DNA of 64,000 nt. Source: Dyadobacter chenwenxiniae (GTDB taxonomy: Bacteria > Bacteroidota > Bacteroidia > Cytophagales > Spirosomataceae). Location of the stretch: contig NZ_CP094997.1 in assembly GCF_022869785.1 (NCBI RefSeq), positions 1,302,001 through 1,366,000 on the forward strand. Reading direction: 5' to 3'. The notes beneath the pieces are model-generated. The model did no database searches. It saw only the letters and a list, made by a program, of their open reading frames with translations, and was not told the origin of the DNA. This document shows, piece after piece, positions 7,723 through 17,138 of this stretch (within the stretch, counting starts at the first letter, position 1; each line of letters starts with the position of its first letter). The translations under genes were made by a program, and so were the position numbers.

Positions 7723-10227
7723 TCAGACAATGCCGCCCATTAGTGGGTCAGTTTTTGTTGCGTCGCCTGTTTCAACGTGTCCTGCAAAGCGCTCTTCAAA
7801 CGCTTCGCTGCCTTTTACTTTAATACTGAAATCGTACCAGTTAAATGTCTTGGAAAGGTTCAGAGCCACCGTTGCCTTGCCACCAGCTGCAATGGTTTTT
7901 TGCTGTTCGCCTGTTTTGTAACTGTTATCGGAAACAATGATCTGATGTGACTTTGTATCCATATTCTCAATCAGGACTTCGATATTGCCCGTAGGCTTTT
8001 TGCCGGAACTCTGGTAAAGGCAGGTTACTTTCAGCAACGGATTGCTGCCGTCGCCTCTGAACTCACGGAAGAAACCATTCGGGCCGTATACGCGCAGGTG
8101 ATATTTTGATTCTGCAAAATCGCCGATATTCCACTCATCCGTCAGCGTATCGCCCGCAGCCGCGCTGTAATCCCAGGAACGAAGCGGATCGTTTTGATAA
8201 GCATTCACGGCGTAAACGCGGAATGGGGCGCCGCTCGCTTTTTCGCCAAATACAGCTTTACCGGCCTTGAAAGATAATGTTACCTGATTTTTGGATTTGT
8301 CAAAACGTGCGTTGGAATATAACTCATACGGCAGCGCGCATGCAGGGCGGATCCCCTTTTCCTGCGTCGGGAAAGCCGGTGATTCGCGGAGATTCTGGCT
8401 GATTTCCTTTATGTCGGTTAGAGAAAGCTTTTTGAAATTGTCGGGCGTCTGCCGGAACTGCGACTGATGGATTTCTTCAATGAACTGGTTTTTGTCGAGA
8501 AACGCGGGGTTCTCCATTTTTTCACCATTATAAGGTCGGAAAACGGAGGTAAGATCGCCGCAAATGGTCCGCCGCCAGTTGGTAATGTTCTCTTCGCGGA
8601 CGTTTTTACCAAATTTCTTTTCAATAAAATTTTCCAGGAATTGCAGGGAAGATGTGTGGTCAAAAATTTCGGAATTAACAAAACCGCCGCGTGTCCAGGG
8701 TGAAGCAATGATCATCGGTACGCGGTAACCCAGCCCGATGGACCCATCGCGGAGTTTGGCTTCGTTCATGGATGGATTGGTTTGCTGCTTTTTAGTTGCG
8801 AAATCCATTTTCGGGTCGATTCCTGCGGAGACCTTTCCGGTATTTTCCTTGTATGGATTCGGAACAGTATAAGGTGGCATATGGTCGAAATAGCCGTCGT
8901 TCTCGTCGTAAGTGAGGACAAAAATCGTTTTCTTCCAGACCTCCGGATTTTTGAGCAAAATTTCCATCACTTCACTCACATACCATGGGCCAAACCAGGG
9001 TTCTCCCGGGTGATCTGAAAAGCGCGCGGGCGGCATCAGCCATGAAACAGCTGGCAACGTTCCTTCTTCCACGTCCTTCCTGAACTGATGAAAAATGTCG
9101 CCTTTTGGCACATTCAGTATGCGTTCGGTGCCATTGTCACTGTATTGCAAAGGCGTGAGGGTCTGAAAGTCGGTGTCACTGATGTTGGTGGTGAATGCCT
9201 TCGTATTGAGGTTCTTGCCGGTTTGGGATAGTCCGGCGAAAGTCTCCGCATTGAACTTCTTTTGCGCCGTTTCATAGTTGGCCAGCAGCTTTTTAGCGGC
9301 AGCCAGTTTCCGCTCTTTGGATTCGTCCGCAGGCTGCTTTTCCAGTTCTGTGATCGTTTGGAGGACCGTTTCTTTTTTGGCCTGCAGGTTGGCGATCCCT
9401 CCTTCGTGAAAGCGGACATTGTAGGCCTTGAAATATTCCAGCACATTGGTGCCGAAGTTGCTTAGCCATGAACTTTCCTCACCTTTCAGGCCATAACCCA
9501 TGGTAATTTCATTCTGGTAAACTTTCCAGGGAATGCCGTTTTCTTCCAGTCGCTCAGGATAGGTTTTCCAGTCGAGCTCAGGGTAAACGTAGTTGCTGAT
9601 ATTCCAAAGGTGCGCGAGTGCGTCGGGTTCATTCTTCTCCCGCACGGTGCCGCTCATCCAATAGTATCGGTTAGGGTGCGTGCCCGTAATGCTTGAACAA
9701 AAATTATGATCGCAAACCGTGAAGGCGTCTGCAAGTGAGTAGTAGAACGGGAAGTCGTTCCGGTCACAGTATCCCATTGTAAGTGGAATGTGCGCGTATT
9801 CTTTTTTATTTGGCTTTTTTACATCCAGCCAGCGGTCGTATTTGCCATCGTTCATAGCGTCTGTCTGGTCGGTCCAGCCGTGCGGGATGGAGCCCATCCA
9901 GGCGATTTTGGTATCCTTAACATTCAGGTGGAAAGGCCCATAGGTGTCTCCATCGGAATTGGACTGAAACCACACCTTGTTTTTGTTTGGCAGATCAATT
10001 GCCCGAGGATCATTGAAGCCGCGAACGCCTTGCAATGTGCCCAGCTGATGGTCGAATGAGCGGTTTTCTAGCATCAGGAAAACAACATGCTCGGCATCGT
10101 AGAAAGTGCTTCCGGGTTCAGGATTAATAGCCAGGGCCCTTTGAATGACAGGAGGCAGCATATTGGCCATGGCACCTGTGCCGGTCAGTAATGCAGCTTT
10201 TTTTAGAAAATCTCTTCTCGAATCCAT
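7723..10227 (-). CDS. Phosphocholine-type phospholipase C, Tat-exported
   Basis: The protein is 834 residues long. A twin-arginine signal (DSRRDFLKKAALLTGTGAMA) predicts folded export through Tat. The catalytic domain of the phosphoesterase/AcpA family begins with the metal and nucleophile region FLMLENRSFDHQLGTLQGVR (residues 50-69). It continues through SITGTHPNRYYWMSG and the later metal motif FVLTYDENDGYFDHMPP. Two beta-sandwich repeats of the type found in Pseudomonas PlcH/PlcN fill about residues 650-830. The enzyme hydrolyses phosphatidylcholine or sphingomyelin to release phosphocholine; substrate preference here is inferred from family resemblance. The gene is monocistronic, with its own promoter box and a strong terminator. 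No accessory chaperone or phosphatase gene lies nearby. Confidence 0.93.
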   Translation of the reverse strand: MDSRRDFLKKAALLTGTGAMANMLPPVIQRALAINPEPGSTFYDAEHVVFLMLENRSFDHQLGTLQGVRGFNDPRAIDLPNKNKVWFQSNSDGDTYGPFHLNVKDTKIAWMGSIPHGWTDQTDAMNDGKYDRWLDVKKPNKKEYAHIPLTMGYCDRNDFPFYYSLADAFTVCDHNFCSSITGTHPNRYYWMSGTVREKNEPDALAHLWNISNYVYPELDWKTYPERLEENGIPWKVYQNEITMGYGLKGEESSWLSNFGTNVLEYFKAYNVRFHEGGIANLQAKKETVLQTITELEKQPADESKERKLAAAKKLLANYETAQKKFNAETFAGLSQTGKNLNTKAFTTNISDTDFQTLTPLQYSDNGTERILNVPKGDIFHQFRKDVEEGTLPAVSWLMPPARFSDHPGEPWFGPWYVSEVMEILLKNPEVWKKTIFVLTYDENDGYFDHMPPYTVPNPYKENTGKVSAGIDPKMDFATKKQQTNPSMNEAKLRDGSIGLGYRVPMIIASPWTRGGFVNSEIFDHTSSLQFLENFIEKKFGKNVREENITNWRRTICGDLTSVFRPYNGEKMENPAFLDKNQFIEEIHQSQFRQTPDNFKKLSLTDIKEISQNLRESPAFPTQEKGIRPACALPYELYSNARFDKSKNQVTLSFKAGKAVFGEKASGAPFRVYAVNAYQNDPLRSWDYSAAAGDTLTDEWNIGDFAESKYHLRVYGPNGFFREFRGDGSNPLLKVTCLYQSSGKKPTGNIEVLIENMDTKSHQIIVSDNSYKTGEQQKTIAAGGKATVALNLSKTFNWYDFSIKVKGSEAFEERFAGHVETGDATKTDPLMGGIV

Positions 10228-10272
10228 TTAAACGGTAAATAAATATATCAGTGGGTTTGATTAAATAAACGG

Positions 10273-10280
10273 CAAATGTA
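10273..10280 (-). promoter_or_regulatory. Candidate -7 promoter box for phospholipase C
   Basis: On the minus strand this reads TACATTTG, an exact TAnnTTTG box, 46 bases upstream of the phospholipase start. The -33 TTTG element is not evident at the expected spacing. The site lies in the 103-bp region shared with the divergent DUF2079 gene. Confidence 0.4.
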
Positions 10281-10330
10281 TTTCAGTTGGCGGAAACGTA
10301 TGTTAAGTTGCGGTTACTATATCAAATGCT

Positions 10331-11839
10331 ATGAGCCGATCTGCAAATGCATTTTTCGTTGTGCTTCCGATTCTTGGTTGCGTCGTGTGGTTTTTTGTCA
10401 AAGTATTTCAATTTCAAACCAGCCCCGAGCAATATCCTGACGGAATGGTGATACTGCAACTGAGCAAAGGCTGGCTAGAAGGGCGCCCGTATCTTTTCGA
10501 TACTATTTATGGAAACCACGCCCGGCAGCACAATTATTATTTTATTCCCCTGATCGGGATTTTCACCAGGCCCATGGGCGTAAACGGGCTTTTTATGGCC
10601 TATGTATGCTTTGTCGGACTTTTTTTTCTGATATCATACCGAAGCTTTGCCGGCTTCAATGTTGCCGAACGCCGTGCAATCTGGCTTACGGCTCTGGTTT
10701 ATGTGTTCGGGCCGATGGCCTATTTCATGTATCTCGATTACTTTGGCTGGCATCCTGAGCAGTACTTTGTTCCCTTGCTCGCGTTTCTTGCTTTAAGCCT
10801 GGCACAGCGCAAATGGACAATGTTCGTTGTGTGGCTCACGCTCACTTTTTTGGTGAAGGAGTCCTCCATCGTCCTGATTTGCTGTCTTTTTCTGTTCTGC
10901 TCTGTGGTGGACCGGGTTATTCTCGATCCGGGCAAACATTGGTTAAGCTACATTCTAAACAAACGAAACCTGACCATTGCCGCCGTTTCCGTGGTATTAT
11001 TTTTGATCGGTTTATGGTGGCTTTCCTACTTGAACGGATCGCAATCTAGTCGTCTCAATCAGGCATTTTCCAATACCCAGTTTAACCGCACATTCTTTTA
11101 TTACCTCTTATTTTCGCTGGCCGTGGGCGTGCTCACTTTTGGTTTGGGTTTGATCCCATTTATGCCCTGGCTATGTGCATTCCCGCGCAGGGAGTTGGTT
11201 ATTGGGGTGCTGGCGGGTTGTTATGCAGTCCTGTTTGTGATGTTTGCAACTGAGGCGCTTTATTATTTTCCAACCATTTATCCGGGCATTTCCTATCCGC
11301 CCCGAATCAGCGGCTTGTGGGCGTTTATGTTCAGTGCGTTTATTTATTTAAGCTACCGCGTGGCTCAGGCAGGGTTTACGCCAGGTCAAAACGCGATCAG
11401 CTGGGTATTGGCTGGCTGTGTGCTCCAATTTATTTTGGGCACATTTCTGGTCGCACATCATTTTTCATTTGACACCAAGCCAAGCACACTAAGCAGGAAT
11501 GCTTCGTACATGATCAAATCGCGGTTTGGTTTTGATCCCTATCCCGACGGTGTAGCCCGGCAGCTCCACGGATTGGCCAAAGCAATGCCGGTGGGTTCAG
11601 AAGTTATCGTTCCATTCCAGTATCTGCGCTATTTTGAGCGGGTTTATCCGAGCTTCTGGCCCGAAAACGGGCAGCTTCCTGCACATATTCTTGGAAAGCC
11701 ATTGATGTACATCTATATAAAAGGCTTAGTCCAAAACGGTGCCTACCACGCATTTCCTGATAAAGGTTATACGGCAATTCCCAATGAGCAACTATTGATT
11801 CTGGCTGATTCGAGCTGGTATAATCAGACATTCAAATGA
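10331..11839 (+). CDS. DUF2079 family polytopic membrane protein (GT-C type glycosyltransferase)
   Basis: This 502-residue protein has about ten hydrophobic segments spread from residue 7 to 380 and a soluble C-terminal tail of about 110 residues. The phrase YFGWHPEQYFVPLLAFLALS followed by a helix ending in LVKESS matches the HPE...KE signature of DUF2079 proteins. These are grouped with GT-C glycosyltransferases, which transfer sugars from polyprenyl-phosphate donors on the outer face of the inner membrane. Its stop overlaps the start of the next gene by four bases (ATGA). That gene encodes a GT2 domain able in principle to make such a donor. Acceptor and sugar are unknown. Confidence 0.78.
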   Translation: MSRSANAFFVVLPILGCVVWFFVKVFQFQTSPEQYPDGMVILQLSKGWLEGRPYLFDTIYGNHARQHNYYFIPLIGIFTRPMGVNGLFMAYVCFVGLFFLISYRSFAGFNVAERRAIWLTALVYVFGPMAYFMYLDYFGWHPEQYFVPLLAFLALSLAQRKWTMFVVWLTLTFLVKESSIVLICCLFLFCSVVDRVILDPGKHWLSYILNKRNLTIAAVSVVLFLIGLWWLSYLNGSQSSRLNQAFSNTQFNRTFFYYLLFSLAVGVLTFGLGLIPFMPWLCAFPRRELVIGVLAGCYAVLFVMFATEALYYFPTIYPGISYPPRISGLWAFMFSAFIYLSYRVAQAGFTPGQNAISWVLAGCVLQFILGTFLVAHHFSFDTKPSTLSRNASYMIKSRFGFDPYPDGVARQLHGLAKAMPVGSEVIVPFQYLRYFERVYPSFWPENGQLPAHILGKPLMYIYIKGLVQNGAYHAFPDKGYTAIPNEQLLILADSSWYNQTFK

Positions 11840-13218
11840 CCGGGGAAGAGAGAGAAAAATGGATCAGTAAAAATGCATACTATCATCGGTCGCTGGTAAA
11901 GCACCTGAAATCTATCGTTCCGGAAGGCTCTGCGGTGCTTGAAATAGGTTGCGGCACGGGTTATCTGCTGGAACAGCTCCGGCCGGCAAGGGGAGTAGGA
12001 ATTGATATTTCAAATGAAATGATTCGTTTTGCAAGAATCCGCAGGCCTGCCCAGGTGTATTACGAAATGAATGCTGAGCACATAACACTGGACGAAACAT
12101 TTGATTATGTGATCATTAGTGACACGGTGGGCAGTTTCAGGGACGTGCAAATGGTGTTTCATGAAATTCACAAAGTGTTTACTCCGCAAACGCGGCTGGT
12201 GATCACATCCACCAATTTCATCTGGCGGCCTATACTGAATCTTGCGGAAACCTTAGGCTTGAAGATGCCTCAAAAAAGACAAAACTGGCTGGACATCAGT
12301 GATATTATCTCCCTTATTCATGTTGCAGACTTCGACCTGATCGACCATTACAGGAAGATGATTTTACCCAAATACATTCCCCTCATTTCATATTTTTTCA
12401 ACCGTTACATCGGTAATCTGCCGTTGATCAACGGCCTGGGACTAATCACCTGCCTGGTGGCCAGGAGCAATAGGGTTGTGCGAGATGCTGCTAACGATCT
12501 GAGCGTGAGCGTAATCATTCCTGCCCGCAACGAAAAAGGCAACATCGAAGCACTGATCAGGCGCACACCAAAAATGGGCCGCCACACCGAACTGATTTTT
12601 GTGGAGGGTAATTCCACAGACCAAACATGGGAGGAAATCCAGCGGCTGGGTGCGCATTACCGGGAATTTCGTGATATCAAATGGGTGCAGCAGGATGGCA
12701 AGGGCAAGGGGGATGCTGTAAGAAAAGGCTATGGGATTGCCAGCGGGGACATTCTAATGATCCTGGATGCTGATATGACGGTCGCGCCTGAGGAACTGCC
12801 CAAATTTTTCAATGCCATCGCGTCGGGAAAAGGAGAGTATATCAACGGTTCGCGGCTGGTATATCCGATGGAAAAACAGGCTATGCGCTTTCTCAATTTG
12901 CTCGGTAATAAATTTTTCAGCCTGGCATTTTCCTGGCTGTTGGGACAAAACTTAAAAGACACGCTCTGCGGCACGAAGGTGCTTTCCAGGGAAAATTATC
13001 TCCGATTAGCAGCCAACCGATCCTACTTCGGAGAGTTTGACCCATTTGGAGATTTCGACCTTATTTTCGGGTCGGCCAGACTCAAACTCAAATTCATTGA
13101 AATCCCCATCCGTTATCGCGCCCGAACCTACGGCGAAACCAACATTTCCCGTTTCAAACACGGCTGGTTACTGCTCCGAATGACGGTATTTGCTTTGCAT
13201 AAGATTAAGTTCAACTGA
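11836..13218 (+). CDS. Fusion of SAM-dependent methyltransferase and GT2 glycosyltransferase
   Basis: The 460-residue protein has two domains. Residues about 1-215 are a class I methyltransferase, with motif I VLEIGCGTGYL (34-44) and the acidic residue in GIDIS for SAM ribose binding. Residues about 222-460 are a family 2 glycosyltransferase, with the start strand VSVIIPARNEKGN, the DAD metal motif in MILDADMT (near 312) and a C-terminal region like dolichyl/polyprenyl-phosphate mannosyl or glucosyl transferases (RARTYGETNISRFKHGW). It has no clear membrane helix. The four-base overlap with the DUF2079 gene indicates coupled translation. The pair may make and use a lipid-linked sugar, with the methyltransferase modifying the same glycan or lipid. 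The role is inference; the two domains are clear. Confidence 0.88.
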   Translation: MTGEEREKWISKNAYYHRSLVKHLKSIVPEGSAVLEIGCGTGYLLEQLRPARGVGIDISNEMIRFARIRRPAQVYYEMNAEHITLDETFDYVIISDTVGSFRDVQMVFHEIHKVFTPQTRLVITSTNFIWRPILNLAETLGLKMPQKRQNWLDISDIISLIHVADFDLIDHYRKMILPKYIPLISYFFNRYIGNLPLINGLGLITCLVARSNRVVRDAANDLSVSVIIPARNEKGNIEALIRRTPKMGRHTELIFVEGNSTDQTWEEIQRLGAHYREFRDIKWVQQDGKGKGDAVRKGYGIASGDILMILDADMTVAPEELPKFFNAIASGKGEYINGSRLVYPMEKQAMRFLNLLGNKFFSLAFSWLLGQNLKDTLCGTKVLSRENYLRLAANRSYFGEFDPFGDFDLIFGSARLKLKFIEIPIRYRARTYGETNISRFKHGWLLLRMTVFALHKIKFN

Positions 13219-13240
13219 TGGGTTCCCTTAATCTTTTACA

Positions 13241-13879
13241 TTAAAGTTTCACCATAAGTTGCAAATTCAAACCCACCTGATATGCTTTTGTATCCATGTT
13301 TGAAGGCGGAATTGCGTATGTGAAAGTCGGCTGGGCGATAAGGGATAAGCGTTGGGCGAAATGGTAAATGACACCCGCTCCAACGGTTGGTGAGATCCTT
13401 GAAGTATTTTCGTCTGATTTAAAAGTCACCGTGCCGATGTCAGGGATTGTTAAGCGGCTGGTTGTAGCAAAATTCCAGAATGCGCCAGCAGAAAAATAGG
13501 GCGATAACTTACGGTCAGACGTTTGTAAATTGGCAACAAGGGGAATCGAAAAGGTGTGGGAACGGCTATCGACATTCGTGGCTTTTATCCGGTAATAGCC
13601 GTACCATAGCCCCGTTGAAGCCGACCACTTCTTTGAAAACGAAAATCTTCCGTTCAGTCCGATCCAAATGCCTTTTGGTGAGGCTTCCGATGTCCATCTT
13701 TGCGTAGTGAATGTTCCGCTGCTACCAGAGTCGGGCACAATTACATCCACGGTGGTTTTGGAATGTCCTAAAAATGGCGTCACGTTGGCAGAAACAGCGA
13801 ATTTACTCTGGCTGCAAGCGTCCGACCCGGAAAAAAGGAAACCGGCCAGGATCAGTGAAGTGTAAAATATCGATTTCAT
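13241..13879 (-). CDS. Outer membrane beta-barrel protein
   Basis: The 212-residue protein has a signal peptide (MKSIFYTSLILAGFLFSGSDACS). A barrel follows, made of alternating strands separated by short turns (WIGLNGRFSFSKKWSASTGL, VGAGVIYHFAQRLSLIAQPT). It ends in QLMVKL. This is the general Bacteroidota small barrel type, not assignable to a named porin. It converges on the methyltransferase-GT2 gene with only 22 bases between the stops and no strong hairpin there. The upstream 218 bases contain AT-rich sequence and the terminator of the next operon. Confidence 0.75.
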   Translation of the reverse strand: MKSIFYTSLILAGFLFSGSDACSQSKFAVSANVTPFLGHSKTTVDVIVPDSGSSGTFTTQRWTSEASPKGIWIGLNGRFSFSKKWSASTGLWYGYYRIKATNVDSRSHTFSIPLVANLQTSDRKLSPYFSAGAFWNFATTSRLTIPDIGTVTFKSDENTSRISPTVGAGVIYHFAQRLSLIAQPTFTYAIPPSNMDTKAYQVGLNLQLMVKL

Positions 13880-14027
13880 ATCATGCTTCTTTACAGTTTA
13901 GTAACCATTTCTTACTTAGCAATATATGTTAAAATTATAAATAAATAGTACAAATCTCAGGCAAACAAAGGACGCCGTTTCAAATGTTTGATTGATATAA
14001 AGCAAATAATAAGTTCCTACAAAGCAT

Positions 14028-14058
14028 AAGGCCTGGCAGATCATGACTGCCAGGCCTT
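14028..14058 (-). terminator. Hairpin terminator of the SusC-SusD-cytochrome operon
   Basis: A 12-bp perfect stem (AAGGCCTGGCAG pairing with CTGCCAGGCCTT) with a 7-base loop lies 40 bases past the stop of the leftward cytochrome c-PA14 gene. The flanking T run on the minus strand is short. Confidence 0.7.
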
Positions 14059-14097
14059 TTCAAATTGAGATAAATCGTAGTAAAAAATAGCTGTGCG

Positions 14098-17000
14098 TTA
14101 ATTTACCGTGTGCGGAATTTCATTCAAATTGTACCAGGCTTCGGTGCTCCATAAGTTGCTTCCGTTTTGGCTTATCATGTTTTTCCGGTTCAAATGAATG
14201 TAAACCATATGCTTGCTTTTCATGCCAGCCAGCTGCAATGTCACCTTCTTGCGGTCTGCGGAAACTTTGACAGATTTTACAGCCAGGTTTTCCTCGTCCA
14301 TCTTCGGGCCGCCGTAATCACCGGTTGGCTTAAACCACCATTGGCGGATCTCGTAATCAGCGGCTGTTTCGCCCACGCCTTCTTTCAAAGGCTCCGTAAA
14401 TTCAATTTCCAAACCGTCTGATTTAGCTCTTACAGCCAGCATTTCAAACGCAACTTTATCATTGAAAGTCAGTTTTTGTAATCCGTAACCCAGCTTGCCG
14501 GTGTGTCCCCAGTTACCCGTAGAACCCACGCCGCCAATATAAAGCGAACCGTCAGGGCTCCATGCGAGGCGGTTAACGCCTGCTTCCAGTCCCTGCGTAA
14601 ACCGGAAAACGGCTCCCTGGTAAACGCCATTCACTTTTTCAGCAAAAATACGCTTAATGCCGCCATGCGTTACATCGCCATGGATCATCTGGTTTTGGTA
14701 AGGACCCACATTCAGCTTAGCGGGCTGGCTTGGGGAGTTCCCGATCTCATCCTGCGTAAGCCACATGATCGGAGGCGTTTCCTTGCGATTCGCAGTGCCT
14801 TCAAAGTCCACGGACCGCGAGCCATACCAGGCGCCTTCCTGCAAATGAATGATCTTGTTGGCAGGCAGCCAGTCGCCCTGGTTATCGGCAATAAATATTT
14901 CATCATCCACACCAAGACCAATGCCATTCGGCGTCCTTAACCCGGATGCTACGAATGTGAATGAGCCGTCTTTTTTAGAAATTTTTACCACTTTTCCACG
15001 GTCCGGGATTTGCGGTTTTGTGCTCGCTCCGCCGGGGTTAATGGCCGTTGCCAATGTTCCGTAGAAATAGCCGTCTTTATATACCAGCCCAAAGGCAAAT
15101 TCATGGAAGTTGGCAGAGACTTTCCACCCGTTGCAAATGGTCTGATATTCGTCGATGAGCTCATCTTTATTTAAATCAACAAGTTTGGTGAGCTCTTGTT
15201 TCTGCATGATGTAAATTTCATCGTCCACGACTTTCAAACCCAGCGGCTCGGCTAATCCGTATGCAATGCGTTTTACCTTAATGTCATTGGGTGTTGTGGC
15301 TTTGCGGCCGTCTACAATGTAAACGGAGCCCAGCGAATCCCACGTGCTCACAACCATTCTCCCATCCGCCAGAAAATCCATTCCGCCGACTCTCGGCTGA
15401 AAATTATCCGGCCGCGCCTGCGCTAATGTGAAACTTGGGTGCACAGCAACGAGCGGCGACTTATCGCCGGGAATGTCTTCTTTTTTGACGTCAACCGGCG
15501 TTTGTGCAGTCTTTTTAATGTCCGCACCTTTGTATGTGAAAACGCTTGGCGGAACCACTACAAACTCCTTGCTGCCATACGGACGCCATTGTAAAGAAAG
15601 TCCTTTGCCAAACGAACCCTGATAATATTCCACTCTGAAAGGATGTTTGCCCGGTTTTAAAATGATCTCGCCATCGGTCGGCTGCAACCCGTGATTGACG
15701 CCGTTATCGACAACCATTTTATCATCAATAAACAACTTCCCGCCATCGTCACAAACCAGTCGGAAAACAATGTTCGTCGTCTTTTTAATGTTGATATAAC
15801 CACTTGCGTAGATGGCGAAATTGTCTTTTAAATCACCAAAGTCCCGCTCGTCCAAATGCAATGCATTGATCGATCCGGCTTGAACCGGCAACATTTCATC
15901 ATTGATTTCAGGGACGCTGCCAATGCCGCTGGCGAATTGGTAAATGTTCACCGCAATGCCGATTTTTTCAGTCGCTGCAGCCACTTTCGCGGGAGCAATG
16001 GATTTAAGCACAATCGGGTAGGCAGGCTTAGGCATTAATTTGTTTGCCGCCTGTGCTTTTTCCTTTTGTGCATCCAGTTCCAGGATGTAGGAGACCATGG
16101 TTTCGGCATCTTCTTTTTTCAAATCGGGATGCGGCGACATGGCGATTTGTCCCCAGTTGCCTGCGCCGCCTTTGATCACTTTGGTAACCAGCAGGTCTTT
16201 GTTTTTGTCATTGTTTTCATAACGCTCGGCAATGGCTTTATAAGCCGGGCCAACGGTTTTTACTTCCTGGTTATGGCACGTGTTACAGTCGCTTTTTGCA
16301 AAAAGTCCAGCGGCCATGTCCGCTTTGCTTTCCTGCTGGGCTGTTTGCGGCTGTGCTGGTTTTTCGGTCAGGTTAACTGAAAAAGTTGTCTTGCCTGTAT
16401 TATTCAGGATCAGCTTGCCATTCATCGCAATGAAGGACTGGTTTCCGGCGGCTTCTTTGCTGATAACGCCTAGATATTTCCCATCCGTTTTATAGTCGGT
16501 ATCCGTAGCAAGTGAATTCAAATGCACATTCAGCGACAATTCAATTCCGGTTGGCGCGTTAGCAACCGTAAACACGCGTTCAAAACCTGCTTTGCCATTT
16601 CCCGCATCAAAAAACTCAGGTCTTTCTTCAACAGAAATCTTTTTCCCCTGATAATCCAGATCGTATTTCAATGTAACCTGATTATCGAGCACCGTATGGC
16701 CTTTGTAATTGATTTCCGGCGTCACTTCTTTGCCGTCCGCAGTTATGCGCCAGGGATTTCCGTCCGGCTCTTCCATGTAAGTGGTTCCTACTGAAACCGG
16801 CTGCGGGCCGTGCGACGAGGTGTAAACCGGTCCGTTAAAATCGATTTTTCCCGTCCAGGCTTTGTATAAAGCGGCTGTTTTGGTGTTGTAGGCAAGCCAG
16901 AGATTGTCGTGCAACGCAATGCTGAGAATCCGGGGTTTGGAATCGAGCACGGAGCGTAGGACCCAGGCTTCACGGGGGCGCTTAACGTCTGAAAAGCCAG

Positions 17001-17127
17001 CATTTGTTGCTGGCTTTATATGGAAAGTGCTGACCGGGCCGCGATAGGCCGAGCCGAGCACTGCAACTAAAATTGCAGCGCTCAACACAACCAAGCTTGG
17101 CCCGACCAAAGGTTTGTGAAATTTCAT
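14098..17127 (-). CDS. Multidomain secreted protein: cytochrome c, PA14 and sugar-dehydrogenase-like propeller
   Basis: The 1009-residue protein starts with a signal anchor (residues 8-28). Residues about 55-255 form a beta-rich domain. A class I cytochrome c domain follows, with heme motif CNTCH (281-285) and a likely axial Met at 330 (AMSPHP). Residues about 390-530 form a PA14 domain (FRLVCDDGGKLFIDDKMVVD). Residues about 560-905 form a six-bladed propeller resembling glucose/sorbosone dehydrogenases (GLRTPNGIGLGVDDEIFIAD). It should act in the periplasm, binding a glycoside through PA14 and passing electrons from a propeller-bound site to heme; that pathway is inference. It is the third gene of a leftward operon with SusC and SusD (gap 11 bases), which ties it to uptake of a carbohydrate. 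Calcium- or PQQ-binding residues were not verified. Confidence 0.85.
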   Translation of the reverse strand: MKFHKPLVGPSLVVLSAAILVAVLGSAYRGPVSTFHIKPATNAGFSDVKRPREAWVLRSVLDSKPRILSIALHDNLWLAYNTKTAALYKAWTGKIDFNGPVYTSSHGPQPVSVGTTYMEEPDGNPWRITADGKEVTPEINYKGHTVLDNQVTLKYDLDYQGKKISVEERPEFFDAGNGKAGFERVFTVANAPTGIELSLNVHLNSLATDTDYKTDGKYLGVISKEAAGNQSFIAMNGKLILNNTGKTTFSVNLTEKPAQPQTAQQESKADMAAGLFAKSDCNTCHNQEVKTVGPAYKAIAERYENNDKNKDLLVTKVIKGGAGNWGQIAMSPHPDLKKEDAETMVSYILELDAQKEKAQAANKLMPKPAYPIVLKSIAPAKVAAATEKIGIAVNIYQFASGIGSVPEINDEMLPVQAGSINALHLDERDFGDLKDNFAIYASGYINIKKTTNIVFRLVCDDGGKLFIDDKMVVDNGVNHGLQPTDGEIILKPGKHPFRVEYYQGSFGKGLSLQWRPYGSKEFVVVPPSVFTYKGADIKKTAQTPVDVKKEDIPGDKSPLVAVHPSFTLAQARPDNFQPRVGGMDFLADGRMVVSTWDSLGSVYIVDGRKATTPNDIKVKRIAYGLAEPLGLKVVDDEIYIMQKQELTKLVDLNKDELIDEYQTICNGWKVSANFHEFAFGLVYKDGYFYGTLATAINPGGASTKPQIPDRGKVVKISKKDGSFTFVASGLRTPNGIGLGVDDEIFIADNQGDWLPANKIIHLQEGAWYGSRSVDFEGTANRKETPPIMWLTQDEIGNSPSQPAKLNVGPYQNQMIHGDVTHGGIKRIFAEKVNGVYQGAVFRFTQGLEAGVNRLAWSPDGSLYIGGVGSTGNWGHTGKLGYGLQKLTFNDKVAFEMLAVRAKSDGLEIEFTEPLKEGVGETAADYEIRQWWFKPTGDYGGPKMDEENLAVKSVKVSADRKKVTLQLAGMKSKHMVYIHLNRKNMISQNGSNLWSTEAWYNLNEIPHTVN

Positions 17128-17138
17128 CTAATTATATT

